Origin: Helicobacter sp.
GTDB taxonomy: Bacteria > Campylobacterota > Campylobacteria > Campylobacterales > Helicobacteraceae
Length of the DNA: 5,852 bases
Direction: 5' to 3'
NCBI GenBank assembly: GCA_029257755.1
Contig: JARIAP010000188.1
Coordinates: 1 to 5,852 of the forward strand
A model generated the notes under the pieces. The model did not search any database. It was given only the letters and a program-made list of their open reading frames with translations, and had not been told where the DNA came from. Made by a program: the position numbers and the translations under genes. This document shows, one piece after another, positions 1 to 5,783 of this stretch (the stretch's first letter is position 1; the number at the start of each line of letters is the position of its first letter).

Positions 1-443
1 CAACTATTGATGTTTTGCTTGGTGGGAGAGGGGCAGAAGATGTGTTTTTAGAAGAAATATCAAATGGTGCATCCGATGATTTAAGAAGAGCAACAGGTAT
101 ATTAAAAAATATGATAGTTTATTATGGTATGACTGATGTATCTGGACTTATGGTGCTAGAAGATTTTACAAATAGAAATAGGTTTCTTGGTGGTGGTAGC
201 AACACTAGAGAATATAGCAACGAAACTGCACAAAAAATGGATAGCTATATACAAACTAAACTAGAAGAACACTACTCACATGTTAAACAAACATTGCGTG
301 ATTATAAAGGTGCTATTGAAGCAATGGCACAAGAGCTTTTAGAAAAAGAAGTTATAGAAGGTGATAGAGTTAGAGAAATAATTACTGAATATGAAATAAA
401 AAATAATCTTGAGAGTCGTCTTGTCCCACTTGAAGAAGCTTAA
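1..443 (+). CDS. ftsH: ATP-dependent zinc metalloprotease FtsH, C-terminal part (5' end outside window)
   Basis: FtsH is a hexameric inner-membrane AAA+ protease that extracts and degrades membrane and short-lived cytosolic proteins. Only the last 146 residues are visible; the reading frame is open from base 3, so the TTG at 15 is internal and not a start. The visible part is the second half of the M41 peptidase domain: LLGGRGAEDVFLEEIS, then NGASDDLRRAT, then MIVYYGMTD and SGLMVLE. By family knowledge the second Asp of GASDDL (codon at 78-80) corresponds to the third zinc ligand; the HEXXH helix and the AAA module lie upstream of the window. The tail EKEVIEGDRVREII and NNLESRLV is the usual FtsH C-terminal helical end, so the stop at 441-443 looks native. 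It converges with tilS across 27 bp. Identification is very secure; the missing part cannot be judged. Confidence 0.96.
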   Translation, partial: TIDVLLGGRGAEDVFLEEISNGASDDLRRATGILKNMIVYYGMTDVSGLMVLEDFTNRNRFLGGGSNTREYSNETAQKMDSYIQTKLEEHYSHVKQTLRDYKGAIEAMAQELLEKEVIEGDRVREIITEYEIKNNLESRLVPLEEA

Positions 444-470
444 TTATTTTTAGATTCTATAGGCAATTAT

Positions 471-1592
471 CTAATTATCCCAAATTTGCAATGAATTTAT
501 ATATAAAAGTGGGCGAATTTTTTTAGGAATACTTTGTTTTCTATATATATCCCTTTGTTGTTTAGGTATTTTTAATGTATATTGCATATTGTTGTTTATT
601 TGCAATATATCTATATGCTTTATAAAATCTTTTTTAGCCGGAAATATAACATTATCTTGAAATTTTGCTTTATTCATATAACATTTAAGTATATAATTAA
701 TATGAAAACCAATAAATGTTAGATTAGCGTTCTTAGATATTACTATTTTGCCACCCATTACACATTCACTCCCCTTTTTTAAAATATCTAATATTTCTTG
801 TCTTTGCTTTGTGCTAATGATATATCCTAGTTGCTTTGATAACAAATCTATCGTATGTATTTCATTTACATGTGTTTTGAAATAAAATAAATTATAATCT
901 ATACAAACAATAACTTCTTTATATAAAATTTCATATTCTTGTTGTAAAAATTTAAAGCTTTTTTTCAATCCATTTGCAAATTTTTCACTCATTAGTTTTG
1001 TAATATTCTCTCTAAAAAAGTTTCTTAAATATTTAGTGTCTTTATTGCTTTCATCTATAAAATAATGGATTTTATTTATATCATTATATTTTAAAATCTC
1101 TTTTTTTGTATGATTTATAAAAGGTCGTATAATAAAGTATTGTTTATTGTTTAATATCCTTTGACTAATCTCTCTAAAACCTAGCAAAGTATTTAATCCA
1201 GCACCATTTGCTAATTGCATAAAAAACCATTCAAGCTTATCATCAAAATGGTGTGCTGTGATTAGATTCTTATAATTATATTTAATAATTAATGAATTAA
1301 AAAAACTATATCTTATATTCCTTGCATTTGACTCAAAATTAGAATCTATTTTTTCTGTTTGCAATACATGATATTGTTTATTATATTTATCACATAGTTT
1401 TATTGCATATTTAACCTCATCTTTGCTTTGTTCTCTAACCCCATAATCAATTATTGCTATATCAAACAATATATTATAATCTCTTAAAGTGAAAAATAAA
1501 GCAGTAGAATCAATTCCCCCAGAGAATGCAAGTAAGTTTTTAGAATCTTTTAAATGCTTTATAGCGTATTTAGATATACTTAGATTATGCAA
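471..1592 (-). CDS. tilS: tRNA(Ile)-lysidine synthetase TilS
   Basis: TilS uses ATP and lysine to convert C34 of the CAU-anticodon tRNA-Ile to lysidine, switching decoding from AUG to AUA; it is cytosolic and essential in most bacteria. The 373-residue product has the PP-loop ATP motif SGGIDS (residues 24-29), DYGVR (49-53), ESNARNIRYSFF (87-98), AHHFDDKLEWFFMQL (113-127, the HHxxD region) and DESNKDTKYLRNFFR (180-194). The C-terminal 170 residues are lysine- and isoleucine-rich and poorly conserved, as is usual in Campylobacterota. The start is TTG at 1592-1590: an in-frame stop lies at 1610-1608, AAAGG sits 7 nt upstream, and the first downstream in-frame ATG is far past the PP loop. The high AUA use visible in the window (for example in lepA) fits a need for lysidine. 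It is divergent from lepA and convergent with ftsH. Confidence 0.93.
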   Translation of the reverse strand: MHNLSISKYAIKHLKDSKNLLAFSGGIDSTALFFTLRDYNILFDIAIIDYGVREQSKDEVKYAIKLCDKYNKQYHVLQTEKIDSNFESNARNIRYSFFNSLIIKYNYKNLITAHHFDDKLEWFFMQLANGAGLNTLLGFREISQRILNNKQYFIIRPFINHTKKEILKYNDINKIHYFIDESNKDTKYLRNFFRENITKLMSEKFANGLKKSFKFLQQEYEILYKEVIVCIDYNLFYFKTHVNEIHTIDLLSKQLGYIISTKQRQEILDILKKGSECVMGGKIVISKNANLTFIGFHINYILKCYMNKAKFQDNVIFPAKKDFIKHIDILQINNNMQYTLKIPKQQRDIYRKQSIPKKIRPLLYINSLQIWDN

Positions 1593-1599
1593 TTTTAAA

Positions 1600-1604
1600 C
1601 CTTT
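1600..1604 (-). promoter_or_regulatory. Ribosome binding site of tilS (AAAGG)
   Basis: On the minus strand AAAGG is followed by 7 nt and then TTG. This spacing, plus an in-frame stop just upstream, selects the TTG at 1592 as the tilS start. Confidence 0.7.
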
Positions 1605-1617
1605 ATATTATAATTTG

Positions 1618-1656
1618 TTTATAAATTTTATCGTAATAATTTATTTATAAATTTTA
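1618..1656. repeat. Direct repeat TTTATAAATTTTA in the tilS/lepA divergent region
   Basis: The 13-mer TTTATAAATTTTA occurs at 1618-1630 and again at 1644-1656, exactly 26 bp apart. It lies between the two divergent genes and overlaps the candidate tilS -10. It could be a regulator binding pair or curved AT-rich promoter DNA; the sequence is entirely A/T, so chance is not excluded. Confidence 0.5.
1625..1633 (-). promoter_or_regulatory. Candidate tilS -10 element (CGATAAAAT)
   Basis: Read on the minus strand, CGATAAAAT resembles the extended -10 TGnTAnAAT of Campylobacterota sigma-70 promoters, with one mismatch in the TG. Transcription would start near 1618, giving a leader of about 25 nt that includes the ribosome binding site. 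A TATAAT at 1612-1607 is also present, but it would place the start on top of the ribosome binding site. AT-rich sequence makes chance matches likely. Confidence 0.35.
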
Positions 1657-1725
1657 ATATAATCAATTTTAATACATTAAAGCTATATTTAAAGCAAGAT
1701 AGCCTTAATTATATTATTAAAAATA

Positions 1726-1734
1726 TGATAAAAT
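1726..1734 (+). promoter_or_regulatory. Candidate lepA extended -10 promoter (TGATAAAAT)
   Basis: TGATAAAAT is a full match to the TGnTAnAAT extended -10 of Campylobacterota housekeeping promoters, which usually lack a clear -35. A start near 1741 would give a leader of about 40 nt carrying the lepA ribosome binding site. A second possible -10, TATAAT at 1658-1663, lies further upstream and would give a leader of about 110 nt. Confidence 0.6.
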
Positions 1735-1769
1735 AGGCAATTTATGCAAATTTTACTTTAACACTCAAC

Positions 1770-1774
1770 AAAGG
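1770..1774 (+). promoter_or_regulatory. Ribosome binding site of lepA (AAAGG)
   Basis: AAAGG lies 6 nt before the ATG at 1781, within AAAGGCTATTAATG. The same AAAGGCT context recurs before the nuclease gene and the third cassette gene. Confidence 0.75.
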
Positions 1775-1780
1775 CTATTA

Positions 1781-3574
1781 ATGCAAAGCAACATTAGAAA
1801 CTTTTCAATTATTGCACACATAGATCATGGTAAAAGCACAATTGCAGATTGTCTATTACAGACTTGCGGTAGTGTATCTAAAAGAGAAGCAAGTTCTCAA
1901 ATGATGGATACTATGGATATAGAAAAAGAAAGAGGTATAACTATAAAAGCACAAAGTGCAAGATTAATATATAAGCATAATAATGAAGAATATATACTAA
2001 ATCTTATAGATACTCCCGGTCATGTTGATTTTAGCTATGAGGTTTCTAGATCATTAAAATCATGCGAGGGGGTATTATTAGTAGTAGATGCTAGTCAAGG
2101 GATACAAGCACAAACAATTGCTAATGTATATATAGCACTTGACAATAATTTAGAGATTATACCGGTAATAAACAAAATAGATTTACCAGCTGCAGAACCA
2201 CAAAAAGTTATTAATGAAATTACAGAAGTATTAGGGCTTGATTGCTCTAATGCCGTATTAGTTAGCGCTAAAACAGGTCAAGGGATACAAGAATTACTAC
2301 AAAGTATCATTGCTCTTATACCACCACCAGATATAGATAATTCTAAGCCACTTAAAGCCCTTGTATATGATTCATGGTTTGATAATTATTTGGGTGCATT
2401 GGGGCTTATTCGCATTATGGAAGGGACATTAAAAAAGGGTGATATAGTAAAAACAATGAGTTCTAATAACTCTTATCAAGTATTAGGCATAGAATATCCG
2501 CATCCATTAAAAAAACAAAGCACAGAGATTCTAAAAAGTGGTGAAATTGGAATCTTAAATCTTGGTTTAAAAAGTGTTACGGAAATGGCAGTAGGAGATA
2601 CAATAACACTTTTAGATAATTCTACAAATACAGCAATTGAAGGCTTTATGCCAGCAAAGCCCTTTGTATTTGCCGGTATATATCCTATTGATACAGATAG
2701 ATTTGAAGATTTAAGAGATGCTTTAAATAAATTAAAGCTAAATGATTCTGCATTGCAGTTTGAACCAGAAAGTAGCGTTGCTTTAGGGTTTGGCTTTCGC
2801 GTAGGATTCTTAGGCTTATTGCATATGGAAGTAGTAAAAGAGAGATTAGAGAGAGAATTTAACCTTGATTTAATAGCATCAGCACCAACCGTTGTATATG
2901 AAGTAGGATTAACAGATGGTAATCACATAATGGTGCAAAATCCAAGTGAATTACCACCAGAGCAAAAGATAGCATATATAAAAGAACCATTTGTTAGAGC
3001 CACGATAATAACACCAACAGAATTTTTAGGAAATATAATAGTTTTGTTAAATAATAAAAGAGGCACACAAGAAAATATGGAATATCTAAATGAAAATAGA
3101 GTTATGCTAACTTATGCTTTGCCTAGCAATGAAATAATAATGGATTTTTACGATAAATTAAAAAGTCAAACAAAAGGTTATGCTAGTTTTGATTATGAGC
3201 CAATAGAATATAGAGAGGGCGATTTAGTAAAGCTTGATGTTAGAGTAGCAGGTGAAGTAGTAGATGCACTAAGTGTAATAGTTGATAAATCAAAGAGTTA
3301 TGAGAGAGGAAAGGCATTAGTATCGGCTATGAAAGAGATTGTCCCAAGACAATTATTTGAAGTTGCTATACAAGCTAGTATAGGAAATAAAGTAATAGCA
3401 AGAGAGAATGTTAAATCTATGGGTAAAAATGTAACTGCAAAATGTTATGGTGGTGATATAACAAGAAAAAGAAAGCTTCTAGAAAAGCAAAAAGAGGGTA
3501 AAAAAAGACTTAAAGCCATAGGCAAAGTAGAAATACCACAAGAAGCATTCCTAGCTGTTTTAAAAATTGATTAA
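1781..3574 (+). CDS. lepA: Elongation factor 4 (LepA), ribosome-associated GTPase
   Basis: LepA/EF4 is a translational GTPase that binds the ribosome, is credited with back-translocation or assisting initiation and 30S assembly, and matters most under stress. The 597-residue length is normal for the family. The G domain is complete: G1 AHIDHGKST (12-20), G2 ERGIT (50-54), G3 DTPGH (77-81), G4 NKID (131-134) and G5 SAK (162-164). The EF-G-like domains follow ([18 protein letters not shown], then [20 protein letters not shown]), and the LepA-specific C-terminal domain ends with [20 protein letters not shown] and [13 protein letters not shown]. The absence of an EF-G domain IV and the presence of this tail separate it from EF-G, TypA and RF3. 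ATG at 1781 is set by AAAGG 6 nt upstream. Arginine codons are 20 AGA out of 22, typical of the host. The gene appears monocistronic here. Confidence 0.98.
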   Translation: MQSNIRNFSIIAHIDHGKSTIADCLLQTCGSVSKREASSQMMDTMDIEKERGITIKAQSARLIYKHNNEEYILNLIDTPGHVDFSYEVSRSLKSCEGVLLVVDASQGIQAQTIANVYIALDNNLEIIPVINKIDLPAAEPQKVINEITEVLGLDCSNAVLVSAKTGQGIQELLQSIIALIPPPDIDNSKPLKALVYDSWFDNYLGALGLIRIMEGTLKKGDIVKTMSSNNSYQVLGIEYPHPLKKQSTEILKSGEIGILNLGLKSVTEMAVGDTITLLDNSTNTAIEGFMPAKPFVFAGIYPIDTDRFEDLRDALNKLKLNDSALQFEPESSVALGFGFRVGFLGLLHMEVVKERLEREFNLDLIASAPTVVYEVGLTDGNHIMVQNPSELPPEQKIAYIKEPFVRATIITPTEFLGNIIVLLNNKRGTQENMEYLNENRVMLTYALPSNEIIMDFYDKLKSQTKGYASFDYEPIEYREGDLVKLDVRVAGEVVDALSVIVDKSKSYERGKALVSAMKEIVPRQLFEVAIQASIGNKVIARENVKSMGKNVTAKCYGGDITRKRKLLEKQKEGKKRLKAIGKVEIPQEAFLAVLKID

Positions 3575-3603
3575 ATACTTAAACTTACAACAAATAAAGA
3601 ATC

Positions 3604-3632
3604 TAGCTATTTTGCATATAAGCATATTGCTA
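3604..3632 (+). terminator. Weak imperfect stem-loop after lepA
   Basis: TAGC at 3604-3607 can pair with GCTA at 3629-3632, with an interrupted inner stem closing on GC/GC around an ATATAA loop. It lies 30 bp after the lepA stop. The stem has mismatches and a bulge, and no T-run follows, so it is at best a poor terminator; it may be chance. Confidence 0.2.
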
Positions 3633-3660
3633 AAATGATTTAATAAAACAAAAATCGCTT

Positions 3661-3669
3661 TGATATAAT
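3661..3669 (+). promoter_or_regulatory. Candidate promoter of the methyltransferase cassette (TGATATAAT)
   Basis: TGATATAAT is a perfect extended -10 (TG, one base, TATAAT), about 140 bp before the methyltransferase ATG. A second TATAAT lies at 3698-3703. The first would give a long leader of about 130 nt that includes the 10-codon ORF at 3720. The -10 is embedded in a palindrome, described separately. Confidence 0.6.
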
Positions 3670-3673
3670 ATCA
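3661..3673. repeat. 13-bp palindrome over the cassette -10 (possible operator)
   Basis: TGATATAATATCA is a perfect inverted repeat with 6-bp arms (TGATAT/ATATCA) around one central A. It coincides with the extended -10. A partial second copy, GATATTAT, lies at 3680-3687 and matches the complement strand of the palindrome. A repressor or controller protein bound here would block the promoter; no regulator gene is visible in the window, so this role is inferred. Confidence 0.4.
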
Positions 3674-3719
3674 TTTTAGATATTATGAAGTTTGCATTAT
3701 AATTAGTAAAGGGTTATTA

Positions 3720-3752
3720 ATGATAATAAAAGAATCTTTACTTGATGATTAA
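3720..3752 (+). CDS. Possible 10-codon leader ORF upstream of the methyltransferase
   Basis: ATG at 3720 opens a short frame encoding MIIKESLLDD, with a TAA stop at 3750-3752. AAAGGG at 3708-3713 sits 6 nt before the ATG, as good a ribosome binding site as those of the real genes around it. It lies between the candidate promoter and the methyltransferase start, 56 nt upstream of that start. It could be a translated leader peptide, the remnant of a gene broken when the cassette arrived, or coincidence. No function is recognised. Confidence 0.3.
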   Translation: MIIKESLLDD

Positions 3753-3769
3753 CAAAATATCTAAGATTC
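3732..3769 (+). other. Inverted repeat in the methyltransferase leader
   Basis: GAATCTT at 3732-3738 and AAGATTC at 3763-3769 are perfect complements (7 bp) separated by 24 nt. The left arm is inside the 10-codon ORF and the right arm is after its stop, so ribosomes on the short ORF would disrupt the stem. No T-run follows, so it is not an intrinsic terminator. The loop is large and the stem weak. Confidence 0.3.
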
Positions 3770-3797
3770 AATAAAATAATAAACTATTTTAAATTGC

Positions 3798-3801
3798 AGG
3801 A
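3798..3801 (+). promoter_or_regulatory. Ribosome binding site of the methyltransferase (AGGA)
   Basis: AGGA is followed by 7 nt and then ATG at 3809. An in-frame TTG at 3794 would include this site inside the gene and has no comparable site before it, so ATG at 3809 is the better start. Confidence 0.65.
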
Positions 3802-3808
3802 TTACAAA

Positions 3809-5032
3809 ATGAGTAAAAATATCATTAATTGCATAACACAACAAAGCATAGAATCCATTTTTGCTTTATTTAATGCACTGAATAAAGATGACTCCCATAA
3901 ATTAAGCAGTGATGATATTTGCACCCCTATGGAGTGTGTGAAAACAATGCTTGATTATATTCCAAATGATTTTTGGCAACAAGAAAATATAAGAGTGCTA
4001 GATCCTTGCTGTGGTAATGGGAATTTTGGTGCATATGCTATGTTTAAAACCGATATAAAAAATATATATTTTAATGAAATCAATAAAAGTAGATTGCAAA
4101 ATTGCAAAAAAATCCTTAATCCACCAAATATAAGCAAATACGATTTTTTAAGTGAAGAATGTAATTTTTTAAGTAAATTTGATTTAATAATGGCAAATCC
4201 TCCCTATTCTGGCGGTGGGAATAAAAACCGCTCACTATCTAATAAATTTATAGAATCTAGTATTGAAAAACTTAACAACAAAGGCTATCTTTGCTTTGTA
4301 ACACCAAATAATTATATGACTTACAACAAAAATAATACGACTTTAAAAAAACTATTAAATCTTGGCTCATTTTTAGTGATTGATAATGATGTGAAGAAAT
4401 ATTTTAAGGGTGTGGGAAGTTCATTTAGTATTATGGTGTGGCAAAAGGGTGTGTTGGACAATAAAACAACCATTATTAATAATTATTTACTAAAAGATAT
4501 TCAAAATAATGTTGTAATTCCAAAAAATTTGCCATTTTTACCGCTTTATATTTCGCAAAACATATTAAATGCGATTCAAAAATTAGTATCAAAAACGCAT
4601 AATAATTTTAGCTATCGTTGCGATTTACATAACTTCACACAAAAAGCATTTTTAAGCGATATGCAAGATGATATTTATAAATATCGCACAATTCATACTC
4701 CTAGAATTACTCGCTATGCAAGCAGAAAGCAGGATATTTATGATAAACATCTAATAATCGTTCCGCTATCTACCTACTTTATCCCCTATATAGAATCTAA
4801 AGCCAACACCACACAATCTGTGGGCTATTTTTCTTTTGATTCCAAAAAAGAAGCAAATGAGTATTTAAAAATATTAAACAAACCACATTTTAAAGTATTG
4901 ATACATCTTACTCGATATGGTAATTTTAACAACATAATGGTTTTGAAACATTTAGCATTTGATAAACAAATAGAGCTAGATTCAAAAGAAATATGCGATA
5001 TAGAAAAACTGCATAAAAAAATACATTATTAA
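3809..5032 (+). CDS. N6-adenine DNA methyltransferase (gamma-type, Eco57I/TaqI-like), modification subunit
   Basis: Probable SAM-dependent methylase that modifies adenine in a specific DNA site and protects it from the partner nuclease. From ATG 3809 it is 407 residues. Motif order is that of gamma-class adenine methylases: motif X-like ICTPMECVKTMLDYIP (37-52), SAM-binding motif I VLDPCCGNGNF (63-73), an acidic motif II position at FNEIN (88-92, Glu90), and catalytic motif IV FDLIMANPPY (124-133). Then come GYLCFVTPNNYM (159-170) and FKGVGSSFSIMVWQKG (199-214), typical of the Eco57I-like group. The C-terminal 190 residues would be the target-recognition domain, so the DNA site cannot be read from sequence. 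No nuclease motif is seen in this protein, so it is not a fused type IIG enzyme. Arg codons are 5 CGN out of 9, unlike lepA. The stop is 9 bp before the next gene, indicating co-transcription. Confidence 0.88.
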   Translation: MSKNIINCITQQSIESIFALFNALNKDDSHKLSSDDICTPMECVKTMLDYIPNDFWQQENIRVLDPCCGNGNFGAYAMFKTDIKNIYFNEINKSRLQNCKKILNPPNISKYDFLSEECNFLSKFDLIMANPPYSGGGNKNRSLSNKFIESSIEKLNNKGYLCFVTPNNYMTYNKNNTTLKKLLNLGSFLVIDNDVKKYFKGVGSSFSIMVWQKGVLDNKTTIINNYLLKDIQNNVVIPKNLPFLPLYISQNILNAIQKLVSKTHNNFSYRCDLHNFTQKAFLSDMQDDIYKYRTIHTPRITRYASRKQDIYDKHLIIVPLSTYFIPYIESKANTTQSVGYFSFDSKKEANEYLKILNKPHFKVLIHLTRYGNFNNIMVLKHLAFDKQIELDSKEICDIEKLHKKIHY

Positions 5033-5035
5033 AGG
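5031..5035 (+). promoter_or_regulatory. Ribosome binding site of the GIY-YIG gene, overlapping the methyltransferase stop
   Basis: AAAGG shares its first two bases with the TAA stop (5030-5032) of the methyltransferase and lies 6 nt before ATG 5042. This arrangement favours translational coupling of the two genes. Confidence 0.7.
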
Positions 5036-5041
5036 CTAACA

Positions 5042-5740
5042 ATGGGAAAAATTTTATCTTCAGATCAGTTTATCTCTCTTTGCGATGAGATAGGTGGCGT
5101 ATATATCCAAAAAAGTGGCGTTGATTACCTAGAAGCATTGTCAAAAATTTTTTCGCTTGATAATAAAAATGATAAGCCTTTTACTTTAGATGATATAAAA
5201 GCACAACCTACACTTAATGATTTTAGCTTTAGCGGAAAAGATGATTTTATTTTTATTTGTAAGTTGCAAGCAAATCCGCTTGAAATAAAAGATTCTGTCC
5301 GTAAGAATGAAAAAATACTAGCTTTCAATTTTGCTGATGAAAACGCAAAGAAAATTTTTGACAAGGCACTAGGTGTAGCCTATATCCTTACTTGTGAGCT
5401 TGAAAATAAAGAGTATATTATAAAATTTGGTCAATCTCGCACTACTTTTAAAGATCGTCTTGGCTCCTATAATTGTGGTGTAGTAAATAATTGGCGCACC
5501 GCTTCTACTACAAATATCAAAATGCTTCAATCTTTCGTTACCACTCGTGCTATTTTTAATCTTTATTTGTATGATTGTAGTGATGAGGCAACCATAATAG
5601 AATGGCGTGGCGAAAAATCCGTCCCTTTTGCTTCGCCAAAATCATTAGCCGTTGAAGATATTATGATTAAAAAATTTATCACACAATTTGGTAGAAAACC
5701 ATTAGCAAATATACAAGGTGATGCAACACAGGTTAAATAA
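5042..5740 (+). CDS. GIY-YIG-type nuclease, probable restriction endonuclease partner
   Basis: Probable DNA endonuclease of 232 residues. The C-terminal half reads as a GIY-YIG fold: GVAYILTC (111-118) for the GIY strand, KFGQS (128-132) for the YIG strand, and TFKDRLGSYN (135-144) with the conserved Arg139. The later metal-binding Glu is probably Glu205 in AVEDIMIKKF, and PLANIQ (220-225) supplies the conserved Asn223. By family knowledge Tyr114, Arg139 and Glu205 would be catalytic. The YIG Tyr is replaced by Lys128, as in the T5orf172/MUG113 branch. Residues 1-110 are not recognised and may bind DNA. Hpy188I and Eco29kI show that type II restriction enzymes can use this fold. The gene lies 9 bp after the methylase gene, as expected for a restriction partner. 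Arg codons are 6 CGN out of 7, unlike lepA. A homing or repair nuclease is less likely given the neighbour. Confidence 0.72.
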   Translation: MGKILSSDQFISLCDEIGGVYIQKSGVDYLEALSKIFSLDNKNDKPFTLDDIKAQPTLNDFSFSGKDDFIFICKLQANPLEIKDSVRKNEKILAFNFADENAKKIFDKALGVAYILTCELENKEYIIKFGQSRTTFKDRLGSYNCGVVNNWRTASTTNIKMLQSFVTTRAIFNLYLYDCSDEATIIEWRGEKSVPFASPKSLAVEDIMIKKFITQFGRKPLANIQGDATQVK

Positions 5741-5771
5741 ATACAAATTGCAGAAAACAAATATATAACAC

Positions 5772-5777
5772 AAAAGG
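5772..5777 (+). promoter_or_regulatory. Ribosome binding site of the third cassette gene (AAAAGG)
   Basis: AAAAGG is followed by 6 nt and then ATG 5784, and supports a real start for the gene that runs off the window. Confidence 0.65.
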
Positions 5778-5783
5778 CTTTTT

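Noticed and set aside
771..780. CCCCTTTTTT run within tilS
   Set aside because: Too short to be a hypermutable tract and the reading frame is intact.
3575..3793. Search for insertion-sequence ends, att sites or target duplications at the left edge of the cassette
   Set aside because: No long direct or inverted repeat or tRNA fragment was found; the right end of the cassette lies outside the window, so boundaries cannot be compared.
3791..3799. AAATTGCAG before the methylase, repeated at 5745-5753 before the third gene
   Set aside because: A 9-base match in AT-rich spacers with no further flanking similarity; probably chance.
4106..4112. A7 tract in the methylase gene (another at 5015-5021), considered as a phase-variation switch
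   Set aside because: Phase-variable Campylobacterota R-M genes usually carry long G/C tracts or longer repeats; A7 is ordinary in DNA this AT-rich and both frames are intact.
3955..4137. Minus-strand open frame inside the methylase gene
   Set aside because: It is the antisense shadow of the methylase motif I region; no ribosome binding site or family match.
5125..5364. Minus-strand open frame inside the GIY-YIG gene
   Set aside because: Antisense to a well-supported gene, with low-complexity Ser/Phe/Lys composition and no recognisable domain.
5563..5760. Minus-strand open frame at the end of the GIY-YIG gene
   Set aside because: Mostly antisense to the conserved C-terminal nuclease motifs; no supporting signals.
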